A DNA stretch of 64,000 nucleotides from Chamaecrista fasciculata (taxonomy: Eukaryota; Streptophyta; Magnoliopsida; Fabales; Fabaceae). The stretch covers positions 176,284 through 240,283 of the forward strand of contig QANZ01018178.1 in NCBI GenBank assembly GCA_003254925.1, in the 5' to 3' direction. This document shows positions 31,970 through 44,159 of the stretch, in pieces. The translations under genes and the position numbers were made by a program. Position 1 is the first letter of the stretch. Each line of letters starts with the position of its first letter. Below the pieces are notes generated by a model. The model saw only the letters and a list, made by a program, of their open reading frames with translations. It had not been told where the DNA came from and made no database searches.

Positions 31970-33292
31970 TGTCACTGTTGATTTTTAATTATTTTAAACT
32001 CTAATAAAAGTAAAGGTAAAATTTTATTAATTTAGTAATATTTTTTATTTTCTAAGATTAAGAATAATGTTTAGATGTAGCTTTATTACATACAAAACGC
32101 AAACAAAAATAATTAAGAGAAAATTATCAAGGGACTAAAATAGAAGTTATATTTTGGAACTATTTAAGTCCTTAACTTTTCAATTTTTTATCTCAATTTT
32201 TATTTTTGACATTGAGAAATTTATTTCGGTGAGTAGTTTTATACTTTTATGGGATTTCCCCACTTTCCGGGATGAAATTTCTTTTGAGATTAGAAGGTCA
32301 AACAAAACTCTTATATATCTTAAGTTTTAAATCAACAATCTTTAGATGAATTTAATGAGAAAGAAATTAAACTCTTTGGAGTTTGGATTCCCAACTTTTT
32401 TCTTTAAGGAAAGCTTGGTTGTCAAGGGTAAAAAAAATCAGGTATCCTATTTTTGTCAAATACCCATTTTACTTGCAAAATCCAAATGACATATACCTCG
32501 TAATTGGCTTCTTGTTTTATCATATTGTATTAGTTGTACTGTTCAAAATATACTACTGTACTGTTTGCAAAATCCAAATGACATATAGTAATTGGCTTCT
32601 TGTTTTATTATATTTAAACTTTGGCATTGAATAGTTATTTTATAACAGTAATTATTTCCTTGTCTAGCTGATGCTGCATGTGCTTAATTATCTCATGAGT
32701 AAAGGTTTATAGTTATATAGAAAATAAAATGCAAAACTTGATGACTTCGAGCATTATCTGGGATAAACTTTTGTAATTGATTATGGGTATACAATTTTAC
32801 CCTTAAATTATGAAAATTAAATTAAATTTTCAAAGTTGTAGATAAAAAGTGGGATACGTTTGATTTTACAGCGATGAGCAGTCAAAAAGTCAAAAGTGAA
32901 GTGTCTCTTCCCTCTTTATACGCGAAAACCTCCAAAGAATGCTTCATTCATTGCACATTGCAGAAATCTGACTTAAATATCAATTCTGTGGGGCAAAAAA
33001 TGCGTCAATCAATGTCTTCAATTTTCTAGCCTTTATTAGTTTTAGGTCCTAGAATGCCATCATTTTGATGGAAAACAAACACTCAAACAGTACAGTAGTA
33101 TTGAATATTGAACATTTTCTTATAGAGAATATTGAACATGGATATGCAAAACAAAAAGTTCATAAAGCAACATATATAAGTTATTATCTTTGTTTAATAT
33201 ATATATAAGTTATTATATTCCACAATCCACATGTCATGGTAGTTAAGCCATTTTTATAGTTGTTAGTCTTTCAGATAGTAAATATATCTATA
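31970..33292. other. Intergenic, AT-rich
   Basis: No gene was seen. A ~40-bp segment containing 'gcaaaatccaaatgacata' and 'aattggcttcttgttttat' occurs twice, near 32475 and 32568. Confidence 0.4.
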
Positions 33293-33631
33293 TCTATACT
33301 ATATTATATGGCTCCACCTCTTTATGGTTGGTCAAAATTAATGAATTAAAAAAATAAAAAATAAAAGAAATCATCCACTTCCTTCTAACTCACATTCTCT
33401 CACCTCAAACAAGTTACTTTTTATTTTCATTAGTATTTTAAACTCCATTAAAAAAAAGGGTAAATTACACTTTGGTACTCTATGGTTTGGTCATATTTCA
33501 CTTTAATACTCGGTGATTTAAAAAGTGACACTTTGGTACCCTGTGATATTCTCTCTTAACAAATTATTTTTATATAATTTTATATTTTACATACATATTT
33601 GCGTGCTTGTTAAGACACGCAAAGTCTCTAG
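33293..33631 (+). mobile_element. Mini-Helitron
   Basis: The 5' end is TCTATACTATATTATATGG. The 3' end has an 8-bp stem (TTTGCGTG / CACGCAAA) around a 10-base loop, then GTCTCTAG. The element sits between A (33292) and T (33632) without a target duplication. TC start, hairpin, CTAG end and A|T insertion are the Helitron hallmarks. At 339 bp it is non-autonomous. It contains an 85-bp stretch (from about 33461, 'gggtaaattacactttggta') that resembles the arm of the foldback element at 2946-4385. Confidence 0.75.
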
Positions 33632-35650
33632 TATAAATATATGCACTCACTACATAAACTTGTTCTAGCCTGAGTGATAAACTGTTGTTTGGCCCCATAG
33701 CGTCTGTTTTTGTTAGGAATGTTGATATCCAATAATAATATTATTATTTAAATATGTATAAATAAAAAAAATAAATATATACTTAACATTTTTATTTTAT
33801 ATTTTCATAAAATTAATCATATATTTAATTAATTATTTTTTAATATACAAATTATATATATTATTAGAAAATTGGCCCCCTCAGACCCGCGCAAACTATA
33901 TGAGACTTTTTCAATCCACTTCAACAATTCTACTCTACTAATTAAAAATGAAAAATTGCTACGGAAGATTGAAAAAATCTCACATCTCACATTGTTTAAA
34001 ATTGATAATTAATTATTAATTATTAATTATATAATTAAGTTCAACGCTACATGTAACAATTAATATGCTCTTTATATAGTTTTGAGACTCACCTACGTTT
34101 TCAATTCGGAGCGATGTGGGACATTTTCAATCATTATCAAATGTTATTAATTAATAACTCGCCATTTGAATCAACCTCAACATACATATAGTGGTTAAAT
34201 GTGGGGTTCAGTTAATGTTGTAAGTGATTGGGTTACAACTTACAAGACAGTGCGATTAAGTTGTTATATATCTTAATTTGAATTGTATGTTGAACCTTTT
34301 TTTTTCCTATCGACCTTAGAACGTGGTCGAATTCAATTAGATTGTGCTCTCAAAATAAGCAACTTAGTTACATATAGATTAATTATTATGATTTGATTAA
34401 AGCTGATCCACGATTATTCTTGCAAGACAGTGCAATATAACGTAACACTAATAAGTATGTACACGGCAATTGCTGGTTCAGATAAAAATGTACTGTTTAA
34501 TTAATCTAATCATTTGTTTAGTACTATTACCATGAATGTCTCATCAAATATAAACCGTCAATGTGTGTTTTTTTTTTTTAATACTCGGTCAGATTTACGT
34601 TTTTTTTTTTGGATTTTATACTTTTAAACTTTAAAATTGTGTGTGATGAACTTGAAACTTGCGAGTTGACATGTTGAATTTGATTATTATGAGTTTATGA
34701 CTTATGAGATCTTGTTTAAGATGCATTTAGTCCATTTATTTGCTTGAAAAAATAGTTAGTCCATGATCTCTAGTTGTGGAGAGAAAAGTTATATTATTTG
34801 CATAAAGAGATGTATTTATTAATAGATTTAATGCATCTCTTAGACAAAAAAAAAATATAGAGGGTTTATATTTAATATATTAAAAATAATTATTTATTGC
34901 GTCATCCGGTCTGACCGATGGTTCGACCAATTCAACCGATCAGACCGTGAACCGAACACTTATCCGAGTTTTTGTCCGGTTCGGTTATGACAACACTGGT
35001 ACCGGAACACAAACTCTCAATTATCATATTTAACATTTTTTATCTCAAGATTTGTGTAACAAAAATTGAAATAAAAATCTATTACTTCGTGAGTGACTAA
35101 TATCATTACAAAATTACATTACCCTATTCTTAACGCTAAATTCAACATAAATTTTTGAGCTCTCTACCGAAACTTTCACTAGTTCTCCTTTTTCTCTTTT
35201 GTGATGTAGAACCCACTATGACCATTCACAATTCACAATGTATGCATCATTAGCATTTAAGAATAAGAATGCCTCATGAAACTGTTGAGAAAAATGTAAA
35301 CCTGCAAAAATGATTGTAAGGTTTAAGCCTTTAAGGGAAGCTTGCTTTTATACTGTTGGTACATTACATAGGAAAACTCTGATACTTTTTCATAGTCCCT
35401 TCGATGTAAAACAAAGCCATGTGAAAACGTAGAAATCAATGCAATATCTCCTTGCTAAAAACGCACTTAATTAACCACGTTACTTACAAGGCAACCAACT
35501 TCCTCAATTCTCTATCAATGCACATACATTCTAGCTAGCTACCCTAACCTTTCAACCTCAAAAATACACAGAGAAGAGTAATAAAACTACATGGTGGTCT
35601 TCATATTTTAGGGAAGATTGCAAGTTATATAAATGTGACTTCATTCTTCC
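33632..35650. other. Intergenic, AT-rich, upstream of small gene
   Basis: No gene was seen. At 34895-34990 there is a degenerate 'ccggttcggtt'/'gaccgaaccg'-type repeat similar to the fragment at 46245-46310. A 'tatataaa' at 35626-35633 lies only 18 bp before the ATG of the next gene, too close to set a start site upstream of it, so the leader of that gene probably begins further left. Confidence 0.4.
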
Positions 35651-36094
35651 ATGGAAAATACAGAAAAAGAAGTAACAGGTACTCCTACAGAGAGATTCAA
35701 CATTCAATACAATGGCAGTGAGCTTTATGACTCATTTGAGTTCAGAGAAATGACTCATCAGCTCAGCAAGGCCTTGCAAGCATCCTCACCATCTTACTAC
35801 CAAGAGATGATGAAACATCACATGCAACAAAAGGGCATTCATGGATCTAATGCCTCCTCGCCGGCTTACATCTTCCACCTGAATTCCCCGGCGTATCGGC
35901 GCCGGCTCAATCAAATCTACAAAGAGAGTGCAAAGACACCAAGGAGGATTTCTGGCCAGAAAGTAGCAGAAAAAGGAGCTGCTGACAAGAGAGGAACAAG
36001 AGTTAAGGGTTTTGTAGCACGTCTGTGGATGAAGGTGAAGCAAAGCTTGCTAGGGAATAATCAAGAAAGTGAGGTGAGGAGGAACAAACCCTAG
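35651..36094 (+). CDS. Small basic plant protein, function unknown
   Basis: A single-exon ORF of 147 residues. The N-terminal third is acidic to neutral with the segment ELYDSFEFREMTHQLSKALQ. The middle has paired Ser/Pro-Ala-Tyr motifs (SSPAYIFHLNSPAYRRRLNQ). The C-terminus is strongly basic (AKTPRRISGQK, GFVARLWMKVKQSLLG). No signal peptide, membrane segment or enzyme motif is visible. The composition and the ELYDSFE...PAYRRRL...KGFVARLW pattern suggest a conserved plant-specific family, but I cannot name it. The start is the first ATG in the frame. The stop codon is 3 bases before a perfect hairpin in the 3' region. Confidence 0.65.
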   Translation: MENTEKEVTGTPTERFNIQYNGSELYDSFEFREMTHQLSKALQASSPSYYQEMMKHHMQQKGIHGSNASSPAYIFHLNSPAYRRRLNQIYKESAKTPRRISGQKVAEKGAADKRGTRVKGFVARLWMKVKQSLLGNNQESEVRRNKP

Positions 36095-36458
36095 GATCAT
36101 AATCTGTTTCTTTTATGTAGAATAAAAGAAACAGATTATGATAAGGTAATTCTGGAATATTAGAAAATGATGTATCCAGAAGGGGGAAAAAATGGCAAAC
36201 AGAATATAGAAACTATACAAATAGATTGTTACAGGAAAGAGTCACAAAATGCATGGTTCACANGAGGAACAAACCCTAGGATTAGCAAGCAGATATTCTT
36301 TTATGTAGAATAAAAGAAACAGATTATGATAAGGTAATTCTGGAATATTAGAAAATGATGTATCCAGAAGGGGGAAAAAATGGCAAACAGAATATAGAAA
36401 CTATAGTGACTATACAAATAGATTGTTACAGGAAAGAGTCACAAAATGCATGGTTCAC
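36079..36458. repeat. 185-bp direct duplication joined at an N
   Basis: Copy 1 (36079-36262) covers the last five codons of the small gene plus its 3' flank. Copy 2 (36264-36458) starts again with 'gaggaacaaaccctagg' immediately after a single N at 36263. The copies are nearly identical except for an 11-base stretch after 'ccctaggat' and an extra 'agtgactat' in copy 2. Either a recent tandem duplication or two haplotypes placed side by side by the assembler. Confidence 0.9.
36098..36140. repeat. Perfect 18-bp-stem palindrome in 3' region
   Basis: CATAATCTGTTTCTTTTA (36098-36115) and TAAAAGAAACAGATTATG (36123-36140) are perfect reverse complements around the 7-base loop TGTAGAA. It begins 4 bases after the stop codon. 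In copy 2 of the duplication the left arm is different and pairs only partly. Confidence 0.9.
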
Positions 36459-37133
36459 ACCTAGAGAACAATCAAATAAGTTTCTCAGCTGGATTCTAAT
36501 ATCAATCAAAAGAGAGCAATGCCAATAAGAGTTGACTTAAGACTAAAATGTCATTCAATAAATATTCAGTTTGATTTCTGCTACTGATCCTTTGTTAGTA
36601 AATAACTGCTAATTGCTGTGCATTCTTCTTGGAAGCTTTCAACAAATAGAACCCATAGATTCTGTAAAATATCACTTCAATCCCAATAATAGCTTTGAAG
36701 TACTGTAAATTTTCAGCATTTAGACTTCCGCATGACTTATTTCTATTAAAATCAAGACCGAAAATGCCGTAAACTACAATTAAGTTACATATGTGAAATA
36801 GTATAAACTTTAATTTACTGAAATCTGTATAAACAATGGACAGGCCAGTCATGTGCTAGTAGTACGCTGCTAGAAGCACAGGTCATGCACAAACAACAGA
36901 TGATATATGATTTCCAAATCCATTGAAAATTGACAAAGCCAACTCAAAAACTATCTGATTTTTCACTCTTTCTCTTCATTTCGTGTAAGATTTGTATAAA
37001 AAGCCTGCCTCAGAAGCAGCAGGAAGTTCAGACTGAGGTTTCAAAAATGAAAAGGAAGAAGACGGGGTATACATTATATATTCAAAATAGCTGCTACCAA
37101 ATCTCTAATCACTCGGTGGAAAGAAGAAAATGT
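36459..37133. other. Convergent intergenic region
   Basis: Between the small plus-strand gene and the 3' end of the minus-strand kinase gene. It presumably contains both 3' untranslated regions; no gene or repeat was recognised. Confidence 0.4.
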
Positions 37134-40100
37134 CTAAGACAGCCTCAGCGCCATCTCTTGAAGAAGAGCTCGCTTTTGTGAAGCATTAATTACATGATTT
37201 GATTCAGCATTTTCAAGCACGTCAGTGATTATTGCAGCTGCATGACCAAGAGGTTCTTCAGACGCTCTCTTCAACATAAAGGCCTGAACAAGCACCAAAA
37301 AGGGGAAAAAACAAAAGGATTTTAGGGAAGTGGCTAATAGTAGATGACTGATTTTATGTAGTTGTTTGAACAGTCCTAAGAGCAGATTTAAACAATCACA
37401 TGAGGCCAACATGCATTTGGGCACTGAAAAAGAAAAACAAAAAATTGAGAAATTGAGTCGAATTACAGTTATTTATACCAACCCCACCCTTCCAAAGAAA
37501 AAAAAAACACTTGACAGTGTGAATTGTGAAACATTTCTTGAGATACATTGAAGTTATTTATAATATAAGGATGTCAAAATCATTGAAGTAACTTTTAACA
37601 AGTCTGCATCACGTGTTGTGCATAAGAAGGTCAAATTGAAAACCTGGCCATGATGAGTTATGGACAATGTACAAGGTTGCTGAAACCAAGGCTCCCCATC
37701 AATTTGAACAGGAAATGAGGCACATAATTGTATCTTAATTGACTGTCCTTGTGCAAGTCTTCGAGCTCGAGAAAGTCCAACCTATTTTGAAAGACCCATT
37801 GTCAGAGGAATTTGACATCCATGTCTTCATAATTCATATAAGTTGTTAAACAAAGATTGCCACAATCAGCATGAAAACAATGTTTATTTTGATTCCTTAT
37901 GTTCAAGCTTAAAAAGAATGGCATACAAATACATGACAAAACAGTGACAGGCCAAATGCAAATGAGACCAGGATTGGTCAATCTTGTCTTTTACCTGAAG
38001 CTTCCCGAGGTGCCATGTTCCAGAGATGACCACAACCTCAAGTATCTTATCATGCATAGATTGAGGATCAAAATTATCATAGTTTTCATCCTCATTTTGC
38101 CACAAATCTACACCTCCCATGTAACTTCCGATATTTGCAACCAGCACACCTTCTGCATCCTGAACACATTCAACCATAAGATTGGATTACTCTTTGGAGA
38201 GAAACAGAGGATTTTGTTGGAAAAAAAAAAGGAGAATGTGAAATTAAGATTTATGACCTAAACTTAACCATACACTTTAGAATGAATAAATAGTGAAAAT
38301 CTATTGAATAACTGCAATCACAATTGAAGGATATTTTCAATTAACAGACTCACCTCAGGGACCTCAATGTCAACACCATCCACCTCAACTCGAATCTCCC
38401 AAGGGAAATCTGCAAATGTTCTATCAATAATACCCTTGGCACCTTCTCTTGCATATAGAACTTTATTCATAAACTGCATTTATTATGGTAATTTCAGTAC
38501 TGAATCTAAAAGACTCGAAAGATAAGATCAGTGCAAGCAAATTAACAACTGGAGATAGCTCTGGATAAAGACAGCTACTATAATGAATCTCCTATTTGAA
38601 GATGCTGACCGGTAAAATTCTTATAGTCTTCAGTTCACGTACAGTCTACTCTTATTATAACTTTGAATCTCTCATATCATCATTTTAGAATACAACAAGC
38701 TTGAAAGGACACTTTTGGTCATATATGCAAGGGTGTCAAATGGCAAAAGATCATAACTTAAGCTCAAGAATAACTCATGCAACCCAATTCATCATAGCAA
38801 CTTACCTATAGCTGCTAAGGAAAATGACCTTCAAGTAATTCCATATATTCGTCATGTAGCATAGATAACCGTTAACAGTTTCATTCATACTAAGACACAA
38901 ACTTATAACAAACCATCAACAATCATAATAACTGTGCTAGTTTTTACGTCAGTAGCCAAATATGTTATGCTCATTGATGACTATCTTCTAAGCCATTGAA
39001 GAGAAGAATTAAAAATTAGCAATATCGAATATCAAATATATTATTCAAAATTTTTAGCTTTTTCAAAAGTTAACAGTATATATCTTTTCCATTATATCCC
39101 TCAAGGAATAGTGCAACAGCATATGGTTATCTAGCATGAAATCTTGAGATAATAGCCACTTTTAAATTTTAACATTATGCTAGAGCAACCTCAATGATTT
39201 AGTCATTTTCCGTTAAAATAAGTAGGAAGCAATCTCATAACTTGTATCCAGTTTCTTTTTCATAAAGTTATCAGCTTTCATAAATTTGGACTTCAGCTTG
39301 TCTAGCAATCAAAAATTGGTTCTGATTAAGCATTAGTACCTGGTTATAAAACTTCTCTGGATTCTCCTCCCGTAGATTATGAATGTCCAAGGCAACTTTT
39401 GCATCACAACCAATACCTAAAACCAAATATCTGTCAGATATTCAGAATCCACAAGTACAAGAAAAGATGTATATTACAATCAGAATTTGAAGCAAACTAC
39501 ATGTCATTTAGCCAAAAACAGGTTGTATACATCTAATTAGTAATTTACAAATGGAGGCAAGGAAGGAGAGCAACTCATTATGAACCATGGAACCCCAGGA
39601 GAATACAGAAAATTTTGCGTACGTGAGTTAAATACTCAGATTTATATACATTAAAACTTGCTAGTTCGATGAAACAATTGAGTATAATCAGCATGGACTG
39701 GACAAAGAAGCCGAAATAAATAATAAATAAATAAATAAATCAACCCTTCAACTTGCTTCAACCTCATCCAGAGTCAAACACTCAAACTAAACCATAAAAT
39801 AAGCTCCAAACTCCTAAAGGCACCCGTCTTTCTGCCCCTATCTGTAAAGTCTCTAACCCTCCTCACATCTCCGACCAATAGATATATATATATGCTTTGT
39901 GCATGCTTATTACTCAACACAAGCAGACTAACCAGTTAATCTGAATCACCCACATATTCCACCAGACCTAATGGTAATCATGAGAAAAAATGCATTTACA
40001 TACCAAGGTAATTGTTCATAAATTTTGGTGGTTGGAGCTGCTTCCCTTGTGGATTAACAATTGCCACCTTCCACCGGTCCAGAATAGTGACCGCAGCATG

Positions 40101-42129
40101 TTCTATGTGATTCAAAAATGTGCATAGGCCTCCCTGCCTCTCCACTGAACCCAAACCACCTCCCCATGAGAGAACTCTGGCCAGATCATTTCCTGTACCA
40201 GCAGGAAGAATAGCTACTGGGGGAGGGGAAACAAAATTTTGCTTGTCTATTGCATTAAGAACCCAACCAACTGTACCATCTCCCCCACATACAAGTATTC
40301 TGAAGTGAGGCACCTTTCTAAATAAATATAACCCCATCTCTGGACCCTGTGATGAGCTCAGTTCAATGATCTGAATAAACCAAAGAATAGCTTGTTAGTA
40401 ATGTTTAGCCAAAGTATTTACAACAACCAACTATCAAGGGATAATTTTACATTTTTAGCATACTCCATTTCTATTTACAAGAACTGGTGAATAAACTACA
40501 TTCTAGTTAAGATTATAATTTACATAAAGGTAACTTGGTCAAAAGAGAAGAATCCTTGATGGGGGCTTATCGGTTTGCAACATATTCTCTGAGATCTAAA
40601 CTCATAAAGCTTCCATTTCTGTACATTTCACTTCCACAGTTTCCATAGACAGAAGTTACTTTTTCAAGTTTAATAGGATTCAGATATTACTTCTCAGAAA
40701 ACTCATATCCACCCATGATGAAGATGCTTTTTCATATTTAAATAAATACAGTCAATACTTCTAAAAGGACTACATTGAAGTTTCAAGTAAGATTGATAAT
40801 TTCATCCTAAAAACTACATTGAAGTTTCAGGTAGTAGTGATAATTTCATCCAAAAACATATATCTTATAATGGCTGCAGACAATAGATTGATGAAAATTG
40901 GAAGAAAAGTCAAGCACCTAAATGACAATCAGTAAAAGTAACTAAGTGGCAGAGAAACAAACCTGAACAGGATTCAAAAGCATATTCATACGCAACCTAA
41001 GTGAGTCACCACGCTGGGCACCACTCTTCTTGTTTATAAAAACTAACAATGGTCTTGCATCTGGTGGCAAATCAATCAACTCATATTTCTGTTTCACTCC
41101 TAAAACATGAGACTCCTCCTTCTGATTGATTGACGAAGTGCGTTTAATACTGGGTTTTTTAGCCATCTTACTATTTACTTCACCATCTTGATGTTGAACC
41201 TCCTTATTCACACCACCATTGCAGTTTTCCTCCCCCTCATGAAGGCCATTACCTATTTGATGGGTATCACCAATGCTCTCAGCGGATTCACCAATGCTAT
41301 CAACACTCCCGGTTTCACTTGAGGGTTCATTTCCATGTTTGTACTTTTTGCTCTGACTTCTGATACTTGCACGAACTGAAGATGCTATCTCATTTGCCCC
41401 ATGGGTAATTGAGCTCAAAAATCCCCCTGGTATGTTTCGATTCAATTCCTTGACATATAGTGGTGATAATATCAATCTTCTAAATGAGCCTAAGTCGCAT
41501 ATATCACCTGTTTCGCTAGACATATTACTATGACAATCAACATGTACCAATCGTTGACACCACAGGCAACACCATATAGGGGAACCACCAAGAAATGATC
41601 CACCACAAGGCTCTTCACAATAACTACAGAAAGAAGTCTCATCAGGTTGATCAGCAACATCTGTCCAGCGAACAGACCACTGGTGCATGACATGCTCATA
41701 TCCAATCATAGAGACACATTTGCAGTCCTTGTGAGCACTAGAAGAACAGCTAAGATGAGCTGCTGCACCACAAATACTGCATCGGTGAAGAAAACTGTCT
41801 GAAGCCAACATAGGTCCTAGCGTTTGCGAGGGGGACATAGACTTTAAGCATACACAGCAATTTAAATTCTTTCCACGAGATACAGATTCTAGAACCCAAG
41901 TATGAGGAGCCACAGGAACTTTGTGCCTGGCCTTCGGGTTTTTCTTAGATCTGGCTATGGCTTTCATCCAACTTAGGTTGATGTTTCTCCTCCACTGAAA
42001 GGCTGTATAGGCTATGGTCAAAACTCCAACTAGAGCAGCAATGAAGCAAGACACAATGAAAAGCCGGTCAGTAGGATTCTTGGCATTCCAAATGTGAAGA
42101 AATACTTCAAACTCTGTTTCATCATCCAT
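37134..42129 (-). CDS. DGK1: Diacylglycerol kinase, class DGK1/DGK2
   Basis: Exons 42129-40963, 40370-40004, 39416-39340, 38473-38354, 38159-37995, 37781-37644 and 37283-37134 join in phase into a 727-residue protein, about the length of Arabidopsis DGK1 (728). It phosphorylates diacylglycerol to phosphatidic acid at membranes in lipid signalling. There is one N-terminal membrane segment (about residues 22-43). Two Cys/His-rich C1 domains follow (about 76-141 and 148-213), with [29 protein letters not shown] and [14 protein letters not shown]. The catalytic domain begins [16 protein letters not shown] and contains GGDGTVGW (418-425) and [13 protein letters not shown]. The accessory domain contains [19 protein letters not shown]. 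An in-frame ATG in the leader exon could add 16 residues. DGK2 is the alternative name. Confidence 0.95.
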
Positions 42130-43060
42130 TCCTACCCTAGAATTCTACACGCAGCAACTGTACTGTTATTTAGAATTGCTTGCTTGCCAAAGGCAACAGT
42201 TCAATCTTAGTTCTGATAAGTATGCATAACCATACTCCTCAATGTGGTTCCAGCACCCAAAGATGTCATCAGCAACCCGAATATCATCTTAAAATCTGGC
42301 TTCTTATTTCCCATTCTTCATCAGAGATCCTACATATGCTTTGACATTTTGCGTAAGATAAACATCATTCTTCTCATACGTATGGTGAACCAGAAAGACA
42401 TTCCTTGCCTGTCCTTTATTTCTATATCACCAGTGTAATCCCGAGACTTCCAACCCTCAGTTATATGGGTTGAACAATAACATAAATGCAGAGCAACTAC
42501 ACCCCAAAAATAGTGTGATCTTTAAAAATTGGAGAAACATCATAACAAGTTCAATATCTAGAGAGGAAGACCATAGAGTAATGCCCTTCCCACATCACTT
42601 CTGCTAACCCAAAAAAGTAAGGAAAATAATCCATGAGTGAACTAATGCATAAGATAAATACAGAAGCTGTAAATTGCTATCAATTAAACATACTTAAATC
42701 AAAAAGAGAATAGAAAATAAAAAACTCCCAACTTGCAACATTTTCGCAACCTAAGTTATCAAAGTAATGAAAGCACCAACGTCCCTGTCACTTCTTTTGC
42801 TAACCCTCCATTTCTGTGACACCAAACAGAAACATTCCCCACCCCAATCAGCTACAGTAACCAAAACATAGTGTCTAAAACTTTATATGCATCAACAAAC
42901 CCGGCATTGATCAAATCACAATCAGCGGACATTTTATTATTAACCGGCGAAAATATATACATACACATTAAAAACTCGAGAGCTTACAGTTTCTATTGCG
43001 CCAGCAGCAGGATCAATCATGCCGGTCGAAGCAAACCCTAGACCCTAGTTAACAGAGGAA
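42130..43060 (-). promoter_or_regulatory. DGK leader exon, leader intron and in-frame upstream ATG
   Basis: The leader exon ends GAAACT|GTAAGC (last base 42988) and joins an acceptor GTAG| before 42144; the intron is 42145-42987. The leader exon contains ATG at 43020-43018, preceded by an in-frame TAG. After splicing it reads MIDPAAGAIETNSRVG directly into the DGK start at 42129 without a stop. So translation could begin here, giving a 743-residue form. Confidence 0.6.
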
Positions 43061-43301
43061 GAATATTAAAGCTTGGGAAAAATGAAAAAGAGAAAGAAAA
43101 AGAAGGAATCGAAGCAAAAACCCAGGACGTTGCTTTTTCTAAACACTCGCTGGAAAACGGAACGAAGGAATAAGAATTCTCTGGGCGCTCTCAAATGTAA
43201 AACGTTGTATATATATATATTTACATTTTTTTCCTTACTTTTTTCTTTCCTTTTACCTGCTTTTTATTTTTTTTTATTTTTTTAATTTTGTTAGAAATGA
43301 N

Positions 43302-43394
43302 CAACCCGCCAGCCCAACCCAAACCAACCCAAACTAATGGGTTGGGTTGGTTTTAGCGGGTTGGCGGGTTAGCCCAACCCAATGAACACCCCTA
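43302..43394. mobile_element. hAT-like repeat end (aacccgccagccc type)
   Basis: Tandem 'aacccaaacc' and 'ggcgggtt' motifs are followed by AATGAACACCCCTA at 43381-43394, the same terminus type as the hAT MITE at 4578-5283. An N at 43301 and absent left end indicate a truncated or mis-assembled copy. The last ~95 bp match 44024-44116 in direct orientation with few differences. Confidence 0.6.
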
Positions 43395-43582
43395 ATCCAA
43401 TTCTTCGAGTTCCACGTCGTTAAAGAGGAAGGACGCTTTGTAGGACCCACTTAGGTCAAGGACGGTCTCAGGTATAGTGGACAGCTCATTAGGGTAGGAC
43501 ACGTGTAACCTGTCAAATGTTCTCAGCGTCGGCAGCGCGAAACGTTGTCGTTTTCGTGCTTCTTCTTCTTTTTCTTGTTCAA

Positions 43583-43788
43583 AGTGCACTTTTGGTCCCA
43601 TAACTTATGCGCAAGTCTCAATTTGGTCCTATAACTTTTTTTTNNNNNNNNNNNNNNNNNNNNNNNNNNNNNNNNNNNNNNNNNNNNNNNNNNNNNNNNN
43701 NNNNNNNNNNNNNNNNNNNNNNNNNNNNNNNNNNNNNNNNNNNNNNNNNNNNNNNNNNNNNNNNNNNNNNNNNNNNNNNNNNNNNNNN
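43583..43788. mobile_element. Start of Mutator-type foldback MITE running into assembly gap
   Basis: The motifs 'gtgcacttttggtccc', 'ataactt' and 'gtctcaatttggtcctataa' match the family seen at 17211 and 30807. From 43644 to 43788 the sequence is 145 Ns, so the other end is unseen. A foldback is a plausible reason for the gap. Confidence 0.6.
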
Positions 43789-44116
43789 TTCACAATTTGT
43801 TTTTTATGGACTAAATTGAGAATAAAAATTTATTAATTGACCAAATTGTAAAAATAATATTATTTGTGATATTAAAATAGAATTTTAACTAAATAAAAAT
43901 TAATTTTATTTTTTATTTAATATTTTTGCGGGCCGGCGGGTTGGTTTGGGTTGAGCGGGCTCAAAATCTTGAAACCCGCAGCCCAACCCAAACCACAGCG
44001 GGCTCAACTTTTTGAACCCAAACCAACCCGCCAGCCCAACCCAAACCAACCCAAACTAGTGGATTGGGTTGGTTTTAGCGGGTTGGCGGGTTTGCCCAAC
44101 CCAATGAACACCCCTA
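43789..44116. mobile_element. hAT-like repeat, right end
   Basis: A 'gcgggccggcgggttggttt' region at 43928 and following 'aacccaaacc' arrays end at AATGAACACCCCTA (44103-44116). The left terminus is not visible, possibly lost in the gap. It is a second copy of the family at 43302-43394. Confidence 0.55.
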
Positions 44117-44159
44117 GTATTTGATATCAATTTTAACAAAATAGATATGATTATATTTG

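Noticed and set aside
31457-31981. Repetitive ORFs in the 30807 foldback element
   Set aside because: Translations of the 60-bp repeat and of the opposite arm; no coding bias.
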